A stretch of DNA of 24,822 nucleotides, taken from positions 1 through 24,822 of the forward strand of contig CAMCBB010000012.1 of assembly GCA_945872875.1 (NCBI GenBank), read 5' to 3'. The notes under the pieces are model-generated. The model searched no databases, was not told the origin of the DNA, and worked only from the letters and a program-made list of their open reading frames with translations. The translations under genes and the position numbers were made by a program. Every line of letters starts with the position of its first letter. Within the stretch, counting starts at the first letter, position 1. Of the stretch, positions 14,777 through 22,251 are shown piece after piece. The DNA is from Flavobacterium psychrophilum. Its GTDB lineage: Bacteria; Bacteroidota; Bacteroidia; Flavobacteriales; Flavobacteriaceae.

Positions 14777-15436
14777 TTATTTAGCAAATAAAAAGTCTTT
14801 CAAATAGTAGGGTTCAAAATAAGCCACATCTACAAAGTCTTTTTCTAAATATTTTTGATATGAAATACTACTCATTTCTTTAGCAGATGGATATTGAATA
14901 GCATCCAAAAAAACAAAATTTGATTTTGTCAACACCGATTGTACTTTTTCATTACTATCTCCAATGAAATAAATCTTTTCAGAAATTGCAGCAAAACTAT
15001 CTTCTGAAATAATTTCTGCTTGAACTTCTCTGATTTTTTGTTTATTAAAATCAAAAATAGCGCTGTAAACTTCCATTCTTCGTGCATCAATCATCGGCAC
15101 AATCAATCCGTCTTTTTTTAAAACTTGATGTGCCAACGCCAATAATGTATCTACAGCAATTAATGGGATTTGCAAAGCATAACTCAATCCTTTTGCTGCA
15201 GAAACACCTATTCGCAAACCGGTATAAGAACCAGGACCTTGACTAACGGCAATTGCGCTTAATTGTGAAAATGAAATTGCAGCTTCCTGAATTACATCCT
15301 GAATAAATAAATGCAGTTTTTCGGCATGTGAATAACCAAGCTCTGATATTTCTTTACAAACTAATGTTTTACCATTTGCAGCAATAGAAACCGAACAGTT
15401 TTTTGTAGCCGTTTCAATATTAAGAATATAATGCAT
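14777..15436 (-). CDS. tsaB: tRNA threonylcarbamoyladenosine biosynthesis protein TsaB
   Basis: Partner of TsaD in making t6A37 on ANN-decoding tRNAs. 219 residues of the ASKHA fold. N-terminal phosphate loop region MHYILNIETATKNCSVSI, conserved SHAEKLHLFI (36-45) and the family signature SQGPGSYTGLRIG (65-77) with SAAKGLSYAL after it. The C-terminus is more variable and ends YFEPYYLKDF-LFAK. No signal peptide. It is third in a minus-strand unit behind TolC and the adaptor (15-base gap), a metabolically unrelated grouping. Its stop abuts the mscS stop (shared palindrome TAATTA at 14774-14779). Confidence 0.92.
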   Translation of the reverse strand: MHYILNIETATKNCSVSIAANGKTLVCKEISELGYSHAEKLHLFIQDVIQEAAISFSQLSAIAVSQGPGSYTGLRIGVSAAKGLSYALQIPLIAVDTLLALAHQVLKKDGLIVPMIDARRMEVYSAIFDFNKQKIREVQAEIISEDSFAAISEKIYFIGDSNEKVQSVLTKSNFVFLDAIQYPSAKEMSSISYQKYLEKDFVDVAYFEPYYLKDFLFAK

Positions 15437-15451
15437 CGTTAGTTCAAAAGA

Positions 15452-16747
15452 TTATTTTTTGGGTTTATCCTTATCTTTTGTTGTTGCTAATTTTACTTTA
15501 TCCCCAGAATTTAAATCTTTTGAAACAGTAACAAATGGACCCGTAATTACTTCATCACCTTTTTTCAAACCAGAGATTATTTCAATATTGGTATCATCTT
15601 GAATTCCGGTTTTTACTATTCTAATTTTGGCTTTATCTCCAACTTTTACAAAAACACATTCTAGTTTTTTATCACTTTTAGTTTTTACTTTATCCCCAGA
15701 TTCTGACACTTCAATTTTTGGAGTAGCAGTTGTATCCGATTTAATCACAACAGAACTAATTGGAATACCAATAACATTTTCTTTTCTCTTAGTAATGATG
15801 TCTACAGTTGCTGTCATTCCCGGTCTAAATGGTGAATAGGTAGCTGGCTTTCCTTCAATTAAATCTTGATACGATTCTTTTAGAATTCTAACTTTTACTT
15901 TAAAATTTGTTACTTGATCAGCAGTTGTAGCCGAGCTTGCAGAATTTGAAATACTGGTTACCACTCCTTTAAATTCTTTTTTCAAATAGGCGTCTACTTG
16001 AATTTTAGTCTCGTCACCAATATTTATTTTAACGATGTCGTTTTCGTTTACATCTACTTCAACTTCCATGTTGTTAAGGTTAGCAACGCGAAGCAATTCG
16101 GTTCCAGCCATTTGTTGCGTTCCTAAGATACGCTCTCCTAATTCTACGCTTAGCTTAGAAATAGTTCCGTCATTTGGAGAATAAATTGTAGTTCTACCTA
16201 AGTTATCTTTAGCTTCTTTTACAGATGCAGAGGCACTTTGTACATTAAAATAGGCCGTTTGTTTATTGGCTTTAGCAACTTCAAATGAAGCAATTGCTCT
16301 TTCCCACTCTGATTTAGAAATAATGCCTTTTTCATAAAGTGTTTTATTTCTTTGGTAACTTGCTTGAGCTTCTTTGAAAGAAGCATCAGCTTGGTTTAAT
16401 CCAGATTTAGTTCCTGAATAATTAGAGATAGATCGGTTCAAACCAGAAGTGTATAAATCAGGGTTTATTCTAACCAATAAGTCACCTTTTTTTACAATTT
16501 GACCTTCTTTAATAGGTAAATCAATAATTTCGCCTGAAACTTGAGAAGATATTTTAACTTCTATTTCTGGTTGAATTTTTCCTGTTGCAGAAACGGTTTC
16601 TACAATTGTTATTTCATTTGCCTTAGCAGTATCAACTTCAATTGAATTATCCTTATTTCCAATAACTCCAGCTTTAGATAGCGCTATTAAAACAACAATT
16701 AATGCAACAAATACTCCAATAATAATGTAAATTTTCTTTTTTGACAT
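15452..16747 (-). CDS. periplasmic adaptor subunit of a tripartite efflux pump (MacA/HlyD-like)
   Basis: 431 residues. Membrane-fusion protein bridging an inner-membrane transporter and a TolC channel. N-terminal membrane anchor at 5-24 (KIYIIIGVFVALIVVLIAL). The barrel-sandwich halves are SGEIIDLPIKEGQIVKKGDL (about 70-90) and NDGTISKLSVELGERI (about 190-205), flanking an alpha-helical hairpin of about 95-185. A beta-barrel domain with VEVDVNENDIVKI follows, then a membrane-proximal domain with ISGLKKGDEVITGPF near the end. A Lys-rich tail closes it. The sequence style resembles MacA adaptors that pair with ABC pumps more than AcrA, but this is a judgement. The TolC gene is six bases upstream in the operon, yet no pump gene is present here. 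Confidence 0.9.
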   Translation of the reverse strand: MSKKKIYIIIGVFVALIVVLIALSKAGVIGNKDNSIEVDTAKANEITIVETVSATGKIQPEIEVKISSQVSGEIIDLPIKEGQIVKKGDLLVRINPDLYTSGLNRSISNYSGTKSGLNQADASFKEAQASYQRNKTLYEKGIISKSEWERAIASFEVAKANKQTAYFNVQSASASVKEAKDNLGRTTIYSPNDGTISKLSVELGERILGTQQMAGTELLRVANLNNMEVEVDVNENDIVKINIGDETKIQVDAYLKKEFKGVVTSISNSASSATTADQVTNFKVKVRILKESYQDLIEGKPATYSPFRPGMTATVDIITKRKENVIGIPISSVVIKSDTTATPKIEVSESGDKVKTKSDKKLECVFVKVGDKAKIRIVKTGIQDDTNIEIISGLKKGDEVITGPFVTVSKDLNSGDKVKLATTKDKDKPKK

Positions 16748-16753
16748 GATCTA

Positions 16754-18127
16754 TTATTTTTCTATGATAGGGATTCCGAAATAAAATTCTACTACTTTAA
16801 CTTTAAAAATGTAATCGTATTTTGTTCTCAATACTTCCGATTGGGCATTGGTGTATAGTGTTTGAGATTGTGCAAAATCAAAACTATTCATCAAGCCAAC
16901 TGCATATTTTTCTTTAGCATAAACATATGCTTCATTTCTAGAATCAAATGCTGCAATTGCAGACTCGTAGGAATTAAGCGCCGATTTTGCATTAGTAATT
17001 GCAGTATAAACATTTCGCTCTAAATCTAAAACAACTTGTTTCTCATTAATTTTAGATCGTTCTAACTCTACTTTAAATCGATCTAAATTATTTTTTGCAG
17101 AGAATCCATTTAATATTGGAATATTCAATTGAACTCCAAAATTATGTCCTTTATTGTTACTGATTTGATCCATAAAAGAAAGTGGACCAGTTAAAATAGG
17201 TGTGCCATTTGCATTAAAACCTATAACTCTATCAGCATAACTAACTCTAGAACTAAAACTATAAAACCCCGTTAAACTTGGTTGAAAAGCCCCTTTGGCA
17301 ATTTTTACATCTTTTTGAGCAAGCTCTAAATTTGCCTTTGCAATTTTAAGTTCGACTCTATCTTGTTTAGCTTTTGCAACAATATTTTCTGGTTTTTCTA
17401 ACATGGTTGGGCTTGATGTTGCTGGATAATCTTCCTCAGCAATTTCAAATGTTTGAAAATCTTCAATTTGAAGTAATTGTGCCAAACTTAAATTTGATAA
17501 AAATAAACTGTTTTCGGCTGCGATTACTTTTTGTTTGTCTAGAGCAACGGTTGCTTTCACATCTAATAAATCCCCTCTTGCAACAACTCCTGCAGCAACC
17601 AATTCCTCACTTCTTATTTGTTGCTTTTCATCGTTTGCTAGTTGCTCTTTTTGAACTTTTAGATTTTCTTTATTAAATAATATTTGTAAAAAAGCATTTG
17701 CAACATTCAAAGAAATATCATCTTTCATTTTTGCAACCTGATATTGAGCCGCAATAATCGAAAGATTTGCTTTTCGTAATCTGTTTTGGTTTTGCAAACC
17801 ATTATAAATGGTAATATTAGAATTCAATCCAGCAGAAGTAAATTGAGTGGTTTGATTTTCTAACAAACCCGTTGTTATATTTTGGTTCAAACCAATATTC
17901 CAAGAATGGGAAGCATTGGCATTTAAATTAGGTAAAAAACTTCCAATTGCCGTATTTTTTCCAATAGCTGTAGTTTCCAAATCTAATTCGGATTGCTTAA
18001 TTGAAATGTTATTTTTAATAGCATAATCAACACATTCCCGTAAAGTCCATTTTTTGTTTTGTGCTATTGTAGAAAACCCTACAAAACACATAAACAGTAA
18101 AATCAATTTAACCGATACTTTTTTCAT
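16754..18127 (-). CDS. TolC-family outer-membrane efflux channel
   Basis: 457 residues. Outer-membrane and periplasmic tunnel of type I secretion or multidrug efflux systems. Signal peptide MKKVSVKLILLFMCFVGFST with cleavage near IAQ (21-23). It starts typically with WTLRECVDYAIKNNISIKQS. Two internally similar halves each carry long helices and a pair of strands: FLPNLNANASHSWNIGLNQN near 60 and FQPSLTGFYSFSSRVSYAD near 280. It ends with the usual KYAVGLMNSFDFAQSQTLY stretch. First gene of a unit with the adaptor and tsaB; candidate -7 box at 18158-18165. Confidence 0.92.
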   Translation of the reverse strand: MKKVSVKLILLFMCFVGFSTIAQNKKWTLRECVDYAIKNNISIKQSELDLETTAIGKNTAIGSFLPNLNANASHSWNIGLNQNITTGLLENQTTQFTSAGLNSNITIYNGLQNQNRLRKANLSIIAAQYQVAKMKDDISLNVANAFLQILFNKENLKVQKEQLANDEKQQIRSEELVAAGVVARGDLLDVKATVALDKQKVIAAENSLFLSNLSLAQLLQIEDFQTFEIAEEDYPATSSPTMLEKPENIVAKAKQDRVELKIAKANLELAQKDVKIAKGAFQPSLTGFYSFSSRVSYADRVIGFNANGTPILTGPLSFMDQISNNKGHNFGVQLNIPILNGFSAKNNLDRFKVELERSKINEKQVVLDLERNVYTAITNAKSALNSYESAIAAFDSRNEAYVYAKEKYAVGLMNSFDFAQSQTLYTNAQSEVLRTKYDYIFKVKVVEFYFGIPIIEK

Positions 18128-18157
18128 ATTCCTATTTTCAATAGTGAAAACCTAATG

Positions 18158-18165
18158 CAAATTTA
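18158..18165 (-). promoter_or_regulatory. candidate -7 box of the tolC-adaptor-tsaB unit
   Basis: Minus strand TAAATTTGC fits TAnnTTTGC and lies 30 bases before the ATG at 18127. No clear -33 TTG. It faces the promoter of the DUF4403 gene across the divergent gap. Confidence 0.45.
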
Positions 18166-18220
18166 ATTCTTTATTATGAATACCTCTCACTAATTACTCC
18201 TTTATCTGACGATTATTTAG

Positions 18221-18228
18221 TATTTTTG
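18221..18228 (+). promoter_or_regulatory. candidate -7 box of the DUF4403 lipoprotein gene
   Basis: TATTTTTG exactly matches TAnnTTTG and lies 32 bases before the ATG at 18261. No -33 TTG at the proper distance. Confidence 0.45.
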
Positions 18229-18260
18229 TTACATAAATTAAGAAAAAAATTTAGTATTAG

Positions 18261-19652
18261 ATGAAAAATATTATTGCCTCACTATTCGCCTACACACTAC
18301 CCTTATTACTAATAGGTTGTTCAACAACTAGTAAAATTGAAGCATTAAAACCAGAGCCTTCTGTAAATACTAAAATTGCCTACAACAACACGACTTCTTT
18401 TGTTAGCATGCCCTTAGAAATTTCATTAAATGAAATTGAAAATCAATTAAATAAATCATTGAACGGATTAATCTATGAGGATACTAATCTTGAAGATGAT
18501 AAAACAGAAATGAAAATTTGGAAGACTGCACCCATTAAATTAATTGATAAAGAGGGTAAAGTTGAAACTGTGCTTCCTTTAAAAATATGGACAAAATTAA
18601 AGTACGGCACCGATTTTATGGGGCTGAATGATACCAAAGAAATAGAACTAAATGGGACCATAACTTTGTCAAGTACTGTAAAATTATCAAATTGGAAAAT
18701 GAGTACCGACTCAAAAATAAAAGACTATAATTGGACTGAAAGTCCAACCATTTTGGTAGCGGGAAAGAAAGTACCAATCACTTATATTATCAATCCAACT
18801 TTATCCATATTTAAATCAAAAATGGCTAAAAAAATTGATGAAGCAATTGAAGCTTCGTGCGACTTTAAACCCTATGTTCTAAATGTAATAAAAACTATTA
18901 GCGCACCATTTGAAGTAAATTCGCAATATGAAACTTGGTTTAAATTAAATCCAATCGAGGTTAATGTAACCGATGCGTTGGTATCAAAAAACAAAATCTC
19001 AATGGACTTAGGACTAAAGTGCACCATGCAAACCATGATTGGTCAAAAACCAAATATTGCTTTTAATAAAGACGCAATCCTTTTTAAATCGGCCGATAAA
19101 ATAGCTGATAAAACAACGGCAACTGTAGCTGCTGTTTCTACTTATGAGAGTGCATCGCGAATAATAACAAAAAACTTTCAGGGAAAAGAATTTGCTTCTG
19201 GCAAAAGAAAAATTGTGATTCAAAAAGTAGATTTATGGGCAAAAGATGGTCGCATGATTATTGCTCTTGAAATGACTGGCAGTTTAAATGGCGCCATTTA
19301 TTTAAGCGGAATTCCTAACTACAACACTACTACTAAGGAAATCTATTTTGACCAAATGGATTATGTATTAAACACAAAAGGGCTTCTTACTAAAACTGCA
19401 AATTGGTTATTGCAAGGAATTATTTTGAAGAAAATTCAAGAAAATTGTAAATATTCCATCAAGGAAAACCTTGAAGAAGGGAAAAAGAATTTATTGCCTT
19501 ATTTAAGCAATTATTCGCCAATGAAAGGGGTATTTGTAAATGGAACTTTGAATGATTTTGAATTTGAAAAAGTAGAACTTACAAATAATGCCATAATTGC
19601 ATTTATAACCACATCTGGAAAAATGAATATAAAAATTGAAGGGATGGAATAA
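18261..19652 (+). CDS. DUF4403-family lipoprotein
   Basis: 463 residues. A lipoprotein signal peptide ends in the lipobox LLIGC with Cys20 as the lipidated residue. The residues after it (STTSKIEALKPEP) lack the acidic run that marks surface export in some Flavobacteriaceae, so a periplasmic orientation is more likely. The rest is beta-rich with repeated strand motifs, early VSMPLEISLNEIENQLNKSL and later a second copy-like region ending the protein, consistent with the DUF4403 family, which has no assigned biochemical role; lipid-binding tubular folds have been suggested for related domains. It is transcribed alone between two minus-strand blocks. Its stop is two bases from the stop of the convergent small gene. 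Confidence 0.82.
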   Translation: MKNIIASLFAYTLPLLLIGCSTTSKIEALKPEPSVNTKIAYNNTTSFVSMPLEISLNEIENQLNKSLNGLIYEDTNLEDDKTEMKIWKTAPIKLIDKEGKVETVLPLKIWTKLKYGTDFMGLNDTKEIELNGTITLSSTVKLSNWKMSTDSKIKDYNWTESPTILVAGKKVPITYIINPTLSIFKSKMAKKIDEAIEASCDFKPYVLNVIKTISAPFEVNSQYETWFKLNPIEVNVTDALVSKNKISMDLGLKCTMQTMIGQKPNIAFNKDAILFKSADKIADKTTATVAAVSTYESASRIITKNFQGKEFASGKRKIVIQKVDLWAKDGRMIIALEMTGSLNGAIYLSGIPNYNTTTKEIYFDQMDYVLNTKGLLTKTANWLLQGIILKKIQENCKYSIKENLEEGKKNLLPYLSNYSPMKGVFVNGTLNDFEFEKVELTNNAIIAFITTSGKMNIKIEGME

Positions 19653-19654
19653 TT

Positions 19655-19927
19655 TTAGGATTCCTTTTTCTTGGTATACATTCTATATACAATAACTCCA
19701 ACCACTGCTACTAGCACATAAGGTATCACCATCAGGTAAACAATTCCATCATTTATTGCTTCGGCCTTAGCGGTACTTCCTTCGCTTTCTAGCGAGGCAC
19801 GACACATAGCACATTGGGCTTGGGTATTGAATGAATAGAAAAAAGAAAGTAGAAAATAGATAATACCATTTGAGAAAAAAGTATTACTTCCAACTTCCAA
19901 CTTCCAAAAACTAATTTTAGTTTGCAT
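19655..19927 (-). CDS. small periplasm-facing CxxC membrane protein of the oxidase-assembly unit
   Basis: 90 residues from the ATG at 19927; the longer frame uses a TTG further upstream. Its N-terminal part (about 1-38) is an odd stretch containing a heptanucleotide repeat, followed by a hydrophobic run IIYFLLSFFYSFNTQAQ that works as a signal sequence. The mature part begins CAMCRASLESEGSTAKAEA, with a CxxC pair, and ends with one membrane helix (about 62-83, YLMVIPYVLVAVVGVIVYRMY) and a basic tail. It overlaps the stop of the DUF420 gene by 11 bases, so it is translationally coupled as the last gene after SCO and DUF420. From memory, similar CAMCRA proteins occur at this place in other flavobacteria. 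A role in copper or thiol handling for cytochrome oxidase is inference only. Confidence 0.75.
   Translation of the reverse strand: MQTKISFWKLEVGSNTFFSNGIIYFLLSFFYSFNTQAQCAMCRASLESEGSTAKAEAINDGIVYLMVIPYVLVAVVGVIVYRMYTKKKES
19887..19907 (-). repeat. three tandem copies of a 7-bp repeat inside a 5' coding region
   Basis: CTTCCAA three times on the plus strand (19887-19893, 19894-19900, 19901-19907), read as TTGGAAG on the coding minus strand and giving WKLEVGS-type residues at 8-14 of the small CxxC protein. Because seven is not a multiple of three, gain or loss of a unit would shift the frame. The following stretch (about 19835-19865) is a pyrimidine-rich run on the coding strand. Confidence 0.75.
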
Positions 19928-20459
19928 AATAAGGTGCAATCATAAGATAAACTATAACCCCTGTAACGGCAACATATAGCCAAAGTGGAAATGTAATTTT
20001 TGCTAATTTTTTATGATTATCAAATTGCCCAGCTAATGCTTTTACATAAGTAAATAAAACTAAAGGAATTATGGTAACTGATAAGGCAATATGAGTTAAT
20101 AAAAGAAAAAAATACACATATTTTATTGCGCCTTCCCCACCAAATTTAGTTGGATCTGCAGTCATATGATAGGCAACATACATGAGTAAAAAAACTACCG
20201 AACAAACGATTGCCGTAGTCATTAATTTTTCATGAATTGCTCGATTTCCCTTTTTAATTGCTACTACTGCAGAAACTAATAATGCGGCAGTGATTCCATT
20301 TATAGTGGCATAAATTGGAGGTAAAAAAGAAAGTGGCGCTACATTAATTCCGAAGTCTTTTAATCGGATACTAAAAAGCAATACAACCGCAACCGGAATG
20401 ATAATTGAAACTAAAATAATTGGTGTTTTGAATTTCTTTTCTAAGTTAGAATTTTCCAT
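19917..20459 (-). CDS. DUF420-family membrane protein (CtaM-like oxidase assembly factor)
   Basis: 180 residues with about five hydrophobic segments (roughly 13-32, 42-65, 80-98, 115-142, 150-172). Recognised as DUF420 by FLPPIYATINGITAALLV (45-62), KLMTTAIVCSVVFLLMYVAY and the Tyr-His pair in AYHMTADPT. In Firmicutes the DUF420 protein CtaM is needed for maturation of heme-A oxidases. Its placement directly after SCO (one base between the genes) in a ctaB/cox block supports the same role here. Histidines His76, His98 and His124 are candidates for metal or heme contact. Start ATG at 20459. The downstream small gene overlaps its stop. Confidence 0.88.
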   Translation of the reverse strand: MENSNLEKKFKTPIILVSIIIPVAVVLLFSIRLKDFGINVAPLSFLPPIYATINGITAALLVSAVVAIKKGNRAIHEKLMTTAIVCSVVFLLMYVAYHMTADPTKFGGEGAIKYVYFFLLLTHIALSVTIIPLVLFTYVKALAGQFDNHKKLAKITFPLWLYVAVTGVIVYLMIAPYYAN

Positions 20460-20460
20460 G

Positions 20461-21141
20461 TTATTCGTTTAATAATAAATTAATATCTTCTTTTATGGCA
20501 TCAACACCGGTTTGTTCTAAACCGTCATAATATAAAATTGGGTTGCCTTGTTTGTCTTTTCTACATCTGATGTTTCCTTCTTTGTCAATAAGTGCAAAAA
20601 GTCCAGAATGCTCAAAATTTCCCAAAGCTTTATTGTTCTCACCAACATAAAGGTTAAAACCTTTGTTGGCTAAATTAAAAATATAATCTTTATCTCCGGT
20701 AAGAAAATGCCAATTTTCTGAAGTAACTCCTAGTTTCTTAACGTGTTCCTTTAAAACCTCTGGAGTATCGTTTTCAGGATTAATTGTAATGGAAGCAATA
20801 GCAAAGTTTTTATCTTTAGAAAACATCTTATCTATTTCCACCATATTCTTATTCATAATAGGACAAATAGAAGGGCAAGTTGAAAAGAAAAATTCTAATA
20901 CATATACTTTACCGGCATAATTTTTATTTGAAATTTTGATGTTGTTTTGATTAGTTAATTCAAATGCTGGAGCGGGTCCTACTTTATATAATGCATCTTC
21001 TTTGATCATTTCATTAGAAAGACTCATTCTATCATTTTGTACTAATCCACCATTTTTTATTCTATTTACTATTCGTGGAATAAATATAATTCCGAATATT
21101 AAAATAATTAAAGAAATTCCGATATAGGATTTATTTTTCAT
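20461..21141 (-). CDS. SCO1/SenC-family copper chaperone for cytochrome oxidase
   Basis: 226 residues. Delivers copper to, or reduces thiols of, the CuA centre of subunit II. N-terminal membrane anchor at 6-22 and a periplasmic thioredoxin fold. The copper ligands are present: Cys89 and Cys93 in FFSTCPSICPIM (CxxxC) and His178 in NFEHSGLFALID. Also the SITINPENDTPEVL stretch (118-131) typical of the family. An extra Cys193 lies in IRCRKDKQGN. Its start overlaps the end of the preceding cysteine-free paralogue by 11 bases and its stop is one base from the DUF420 start, so translation is probably coupled. Confidence 0.94.
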   Translation of the reverse strand: MKNKSYIGISLIILIFGIIFIPRIVNRIKNGGLVQNDRMSLSNEMIKEDALYKVGPAPAFELTNQNNIKISNKNYAGKVYVLEFFFSTCPSICPIMNKNMVEIDKMFSKDKNFAIASITINPENDTPEVLKEHVKKLGVTSENWHFLTGDKDYIFNLANKGFNLYVGENNKALGNFEHSGLFALIDKEGNIRCRKDKQGNPILYYDGLEQTGVDAIKEDINLLLNE

Positions 21142-21802
21142 TGGAAAGTAATTGTTTGGTTGCGTTGTGATTTTTCTTTAAAGCCAAACGGTATTCAGCT
21201 AATATAATTTTTACATCGTCTATCATTTGATTATAAAGCTCTGAAACAAACTTAGTATTATATCCTTCTTTATATTCAACTTTCCCTTTTTTATCTTGAC
21301 CTTTTCTGCCGCGAAGGTTTCTATTTTTATCTATAATAAATACATTTGGCGTTCCTAATTTAGCATCTAATTTGCCAACCAATTTTAGTGAATTATAATA
21401 CCCTAAAATTTCATCTGGAGTGCCAAAAACAAAATTCCATCCCGATTGAGTTCCAAGTGAAACTAATATTTTTTGTAATTCTTTTACTTGATTTTGAGTT
21501 CCATCTGGCATTATCATTACCATTTGAAAATCTTTAAAATTTTTATTTCTATCAAATATTTTTTCATATAAATTAAAAACATTGCCTTTATGCTGCAACA
21601 CATCTTGACCAATAAATCCTAAAACTGTAATTTTTCCTTTTAAATTGACCGGCTTATCATCTAATGTTTTCCAAGAATTTATTTCTGGAATATTTGTAGT
21701 TATTGTTGGCAACTTTGCAAAACTATTAATGCCCGAAGCAAAAAAAAGATAGGCAACTATAGGAAGAATAAACAGAACGAAAAGCACTAAATTCTTTTTC
21801 AT
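21131..21802 (-). CDS. cysteine-free SCO-like thioredoxin-fold protein
   Basis: 223 residues from the ATG at 21802 (MKKNLVLFVLFILPIVAYLF); the longer frame starts in promoter sequence and is rejected. N-terminal membrane anchor (about 4-22), then a periplasmic thioredoxin-like domain: strand KITVLGFIGQDVLQ where SCO has its CxxxC, NFKDFQMVMIMPD, and FIIDKNRNLRGRKGQDKKG, which aligns with LIDKEGNIRCRKDKQGN of the downstream SCO protein. The whole protein has no cysteine. It therefore cannot bind copper as SCO does and is likely a non-catalytic partner. First gene of the assembly unit, with promoter at 21827-21834. Confidence 0.78.
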   Translation of the reverse strand: MKKNLVLFVLFILPIVAYLFFASGINSFAKLPTITTNIPEINSWKTLDDKPVNLKGKITVLGFIGQDVLQHKGNVFNLYEKIFDRNKNFKDFQMVMIMPDGTQNQVKELQKILVSLGTQSGWNFVFGTPDEILGYYNSLKLVGKLDAKLGTPNVFIIDKNRNLRGRKGQDKKGKVEYKEGYNTKFVSELYNQMIDDVKIILAEYRLALKKNHNATKQLLSNEK

Positions 21803-21826
21803 TAGAATTATAAATTTTGGTTGATA

Positions 21827-21834
21827 CAAAAATA
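21827..21834 (-). promoter_or_regulatory. -7 box of the SCO-like / SCO / DUF420 unit
   Basis: Minus strand TATTTTTG exactly matches TAnnTTTG. It begins where the T run of the subunit IV terminator ends and is 24 bases before the ATG at 21802. The -33 position falls within the terminator hairpin. Confidence 0.5.
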
Positions 21835-21866
21835 AAAAAAAGGTACGCAATGCGTACCTTTTTTTT
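21834..21866 (-). terminator. bidirectional-looking terminator after subunit IV
   Basis: Stem AGGTACGC (21841-21848) and GCGTACCT (21852-21859) with loop AAT, flanked by A run 21834-21840 and T run 21860-21866, so the minus strand has a T run after the hairpin. It ends the ctaB-cox unit. Confidence 0.9.
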
Positions 21867-21880
21867 GAATTAATATAGTA

Positions 21881-22231
21881 TTAAAAATTCCATTTAATTG
21901 TGGCGTCTTTAAACACTCCGAAGACATAATTTCCTTCGGTTAACAATATAAAAGTTAAATATAAAATTAAGAAAATTACAGTCCAAACTACAGACCTTCT
22001 TAAGATAGTAGTTTCACCTTCCATGTGCATGAAGGCCCAAACGATGTAATAAGCTTTAAAAATAGTAAGTATAATGAAGATCCAATTAAGTAAATTCATG
22101 CCAATAAAATTGGTCATGTGAAGTGATTCTGGTTTAATTATCCCAAGGAAAACCTCTACTGTTGTTACAACAGATAAAATTCCAAAAACCAACCAAATTC
22201 TTTTTGTATTAGAAACGTGCTCGTGTGACAT
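21881..22231 (-). CDS. cytochrome c oxidase subunit IV (prokaryotic COX4 type)
   Basis: 116 residues, three membrane segments (about 11-30, 44-65, 80-100). Accessory subunit of a heme-copper oxidase; helps assembly or stability rather than catalysis. The pattern of a short His-containing N-terminus (MSHEHVSNTKRIW), WIFIILTIFKAYYIVWAFMH and the following charged loop MEGETTILRRS matches the prokaryotic COX4 family. It lies 20 bases after the large subunit III gene and ends before a strong terminator, so it closes the structural cox transcript. Confidence 0.88.
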   Translation of the reverse strand: MSHEHVSNTKRIWLVFGILSVVTTVEVFLGIIKPESLHMTNFIGMNLLNWIFIILTIFKAYYIVWAFMHMEGETTILRRSVVWTVIFLILYLTFILLTEGNYVFGVFKDATIKWNF

Positions 22232-22251
22232 AATATATAATTTCTAAGATA

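Noticed and set aside
17374..17676. Plus-strand Leu/Gln-rich frame within the TolC gene
   Set aside because: Antisense shadow without signal peptide or family features.
19789..19983. Minus-strand 64-codon frame overlapping DUF420 and the CxxC gene
   Set aside because: Overlaps two better-supported genes in another frame; kept only as the frame that a change in the heptanucleotide repeat number would enter.
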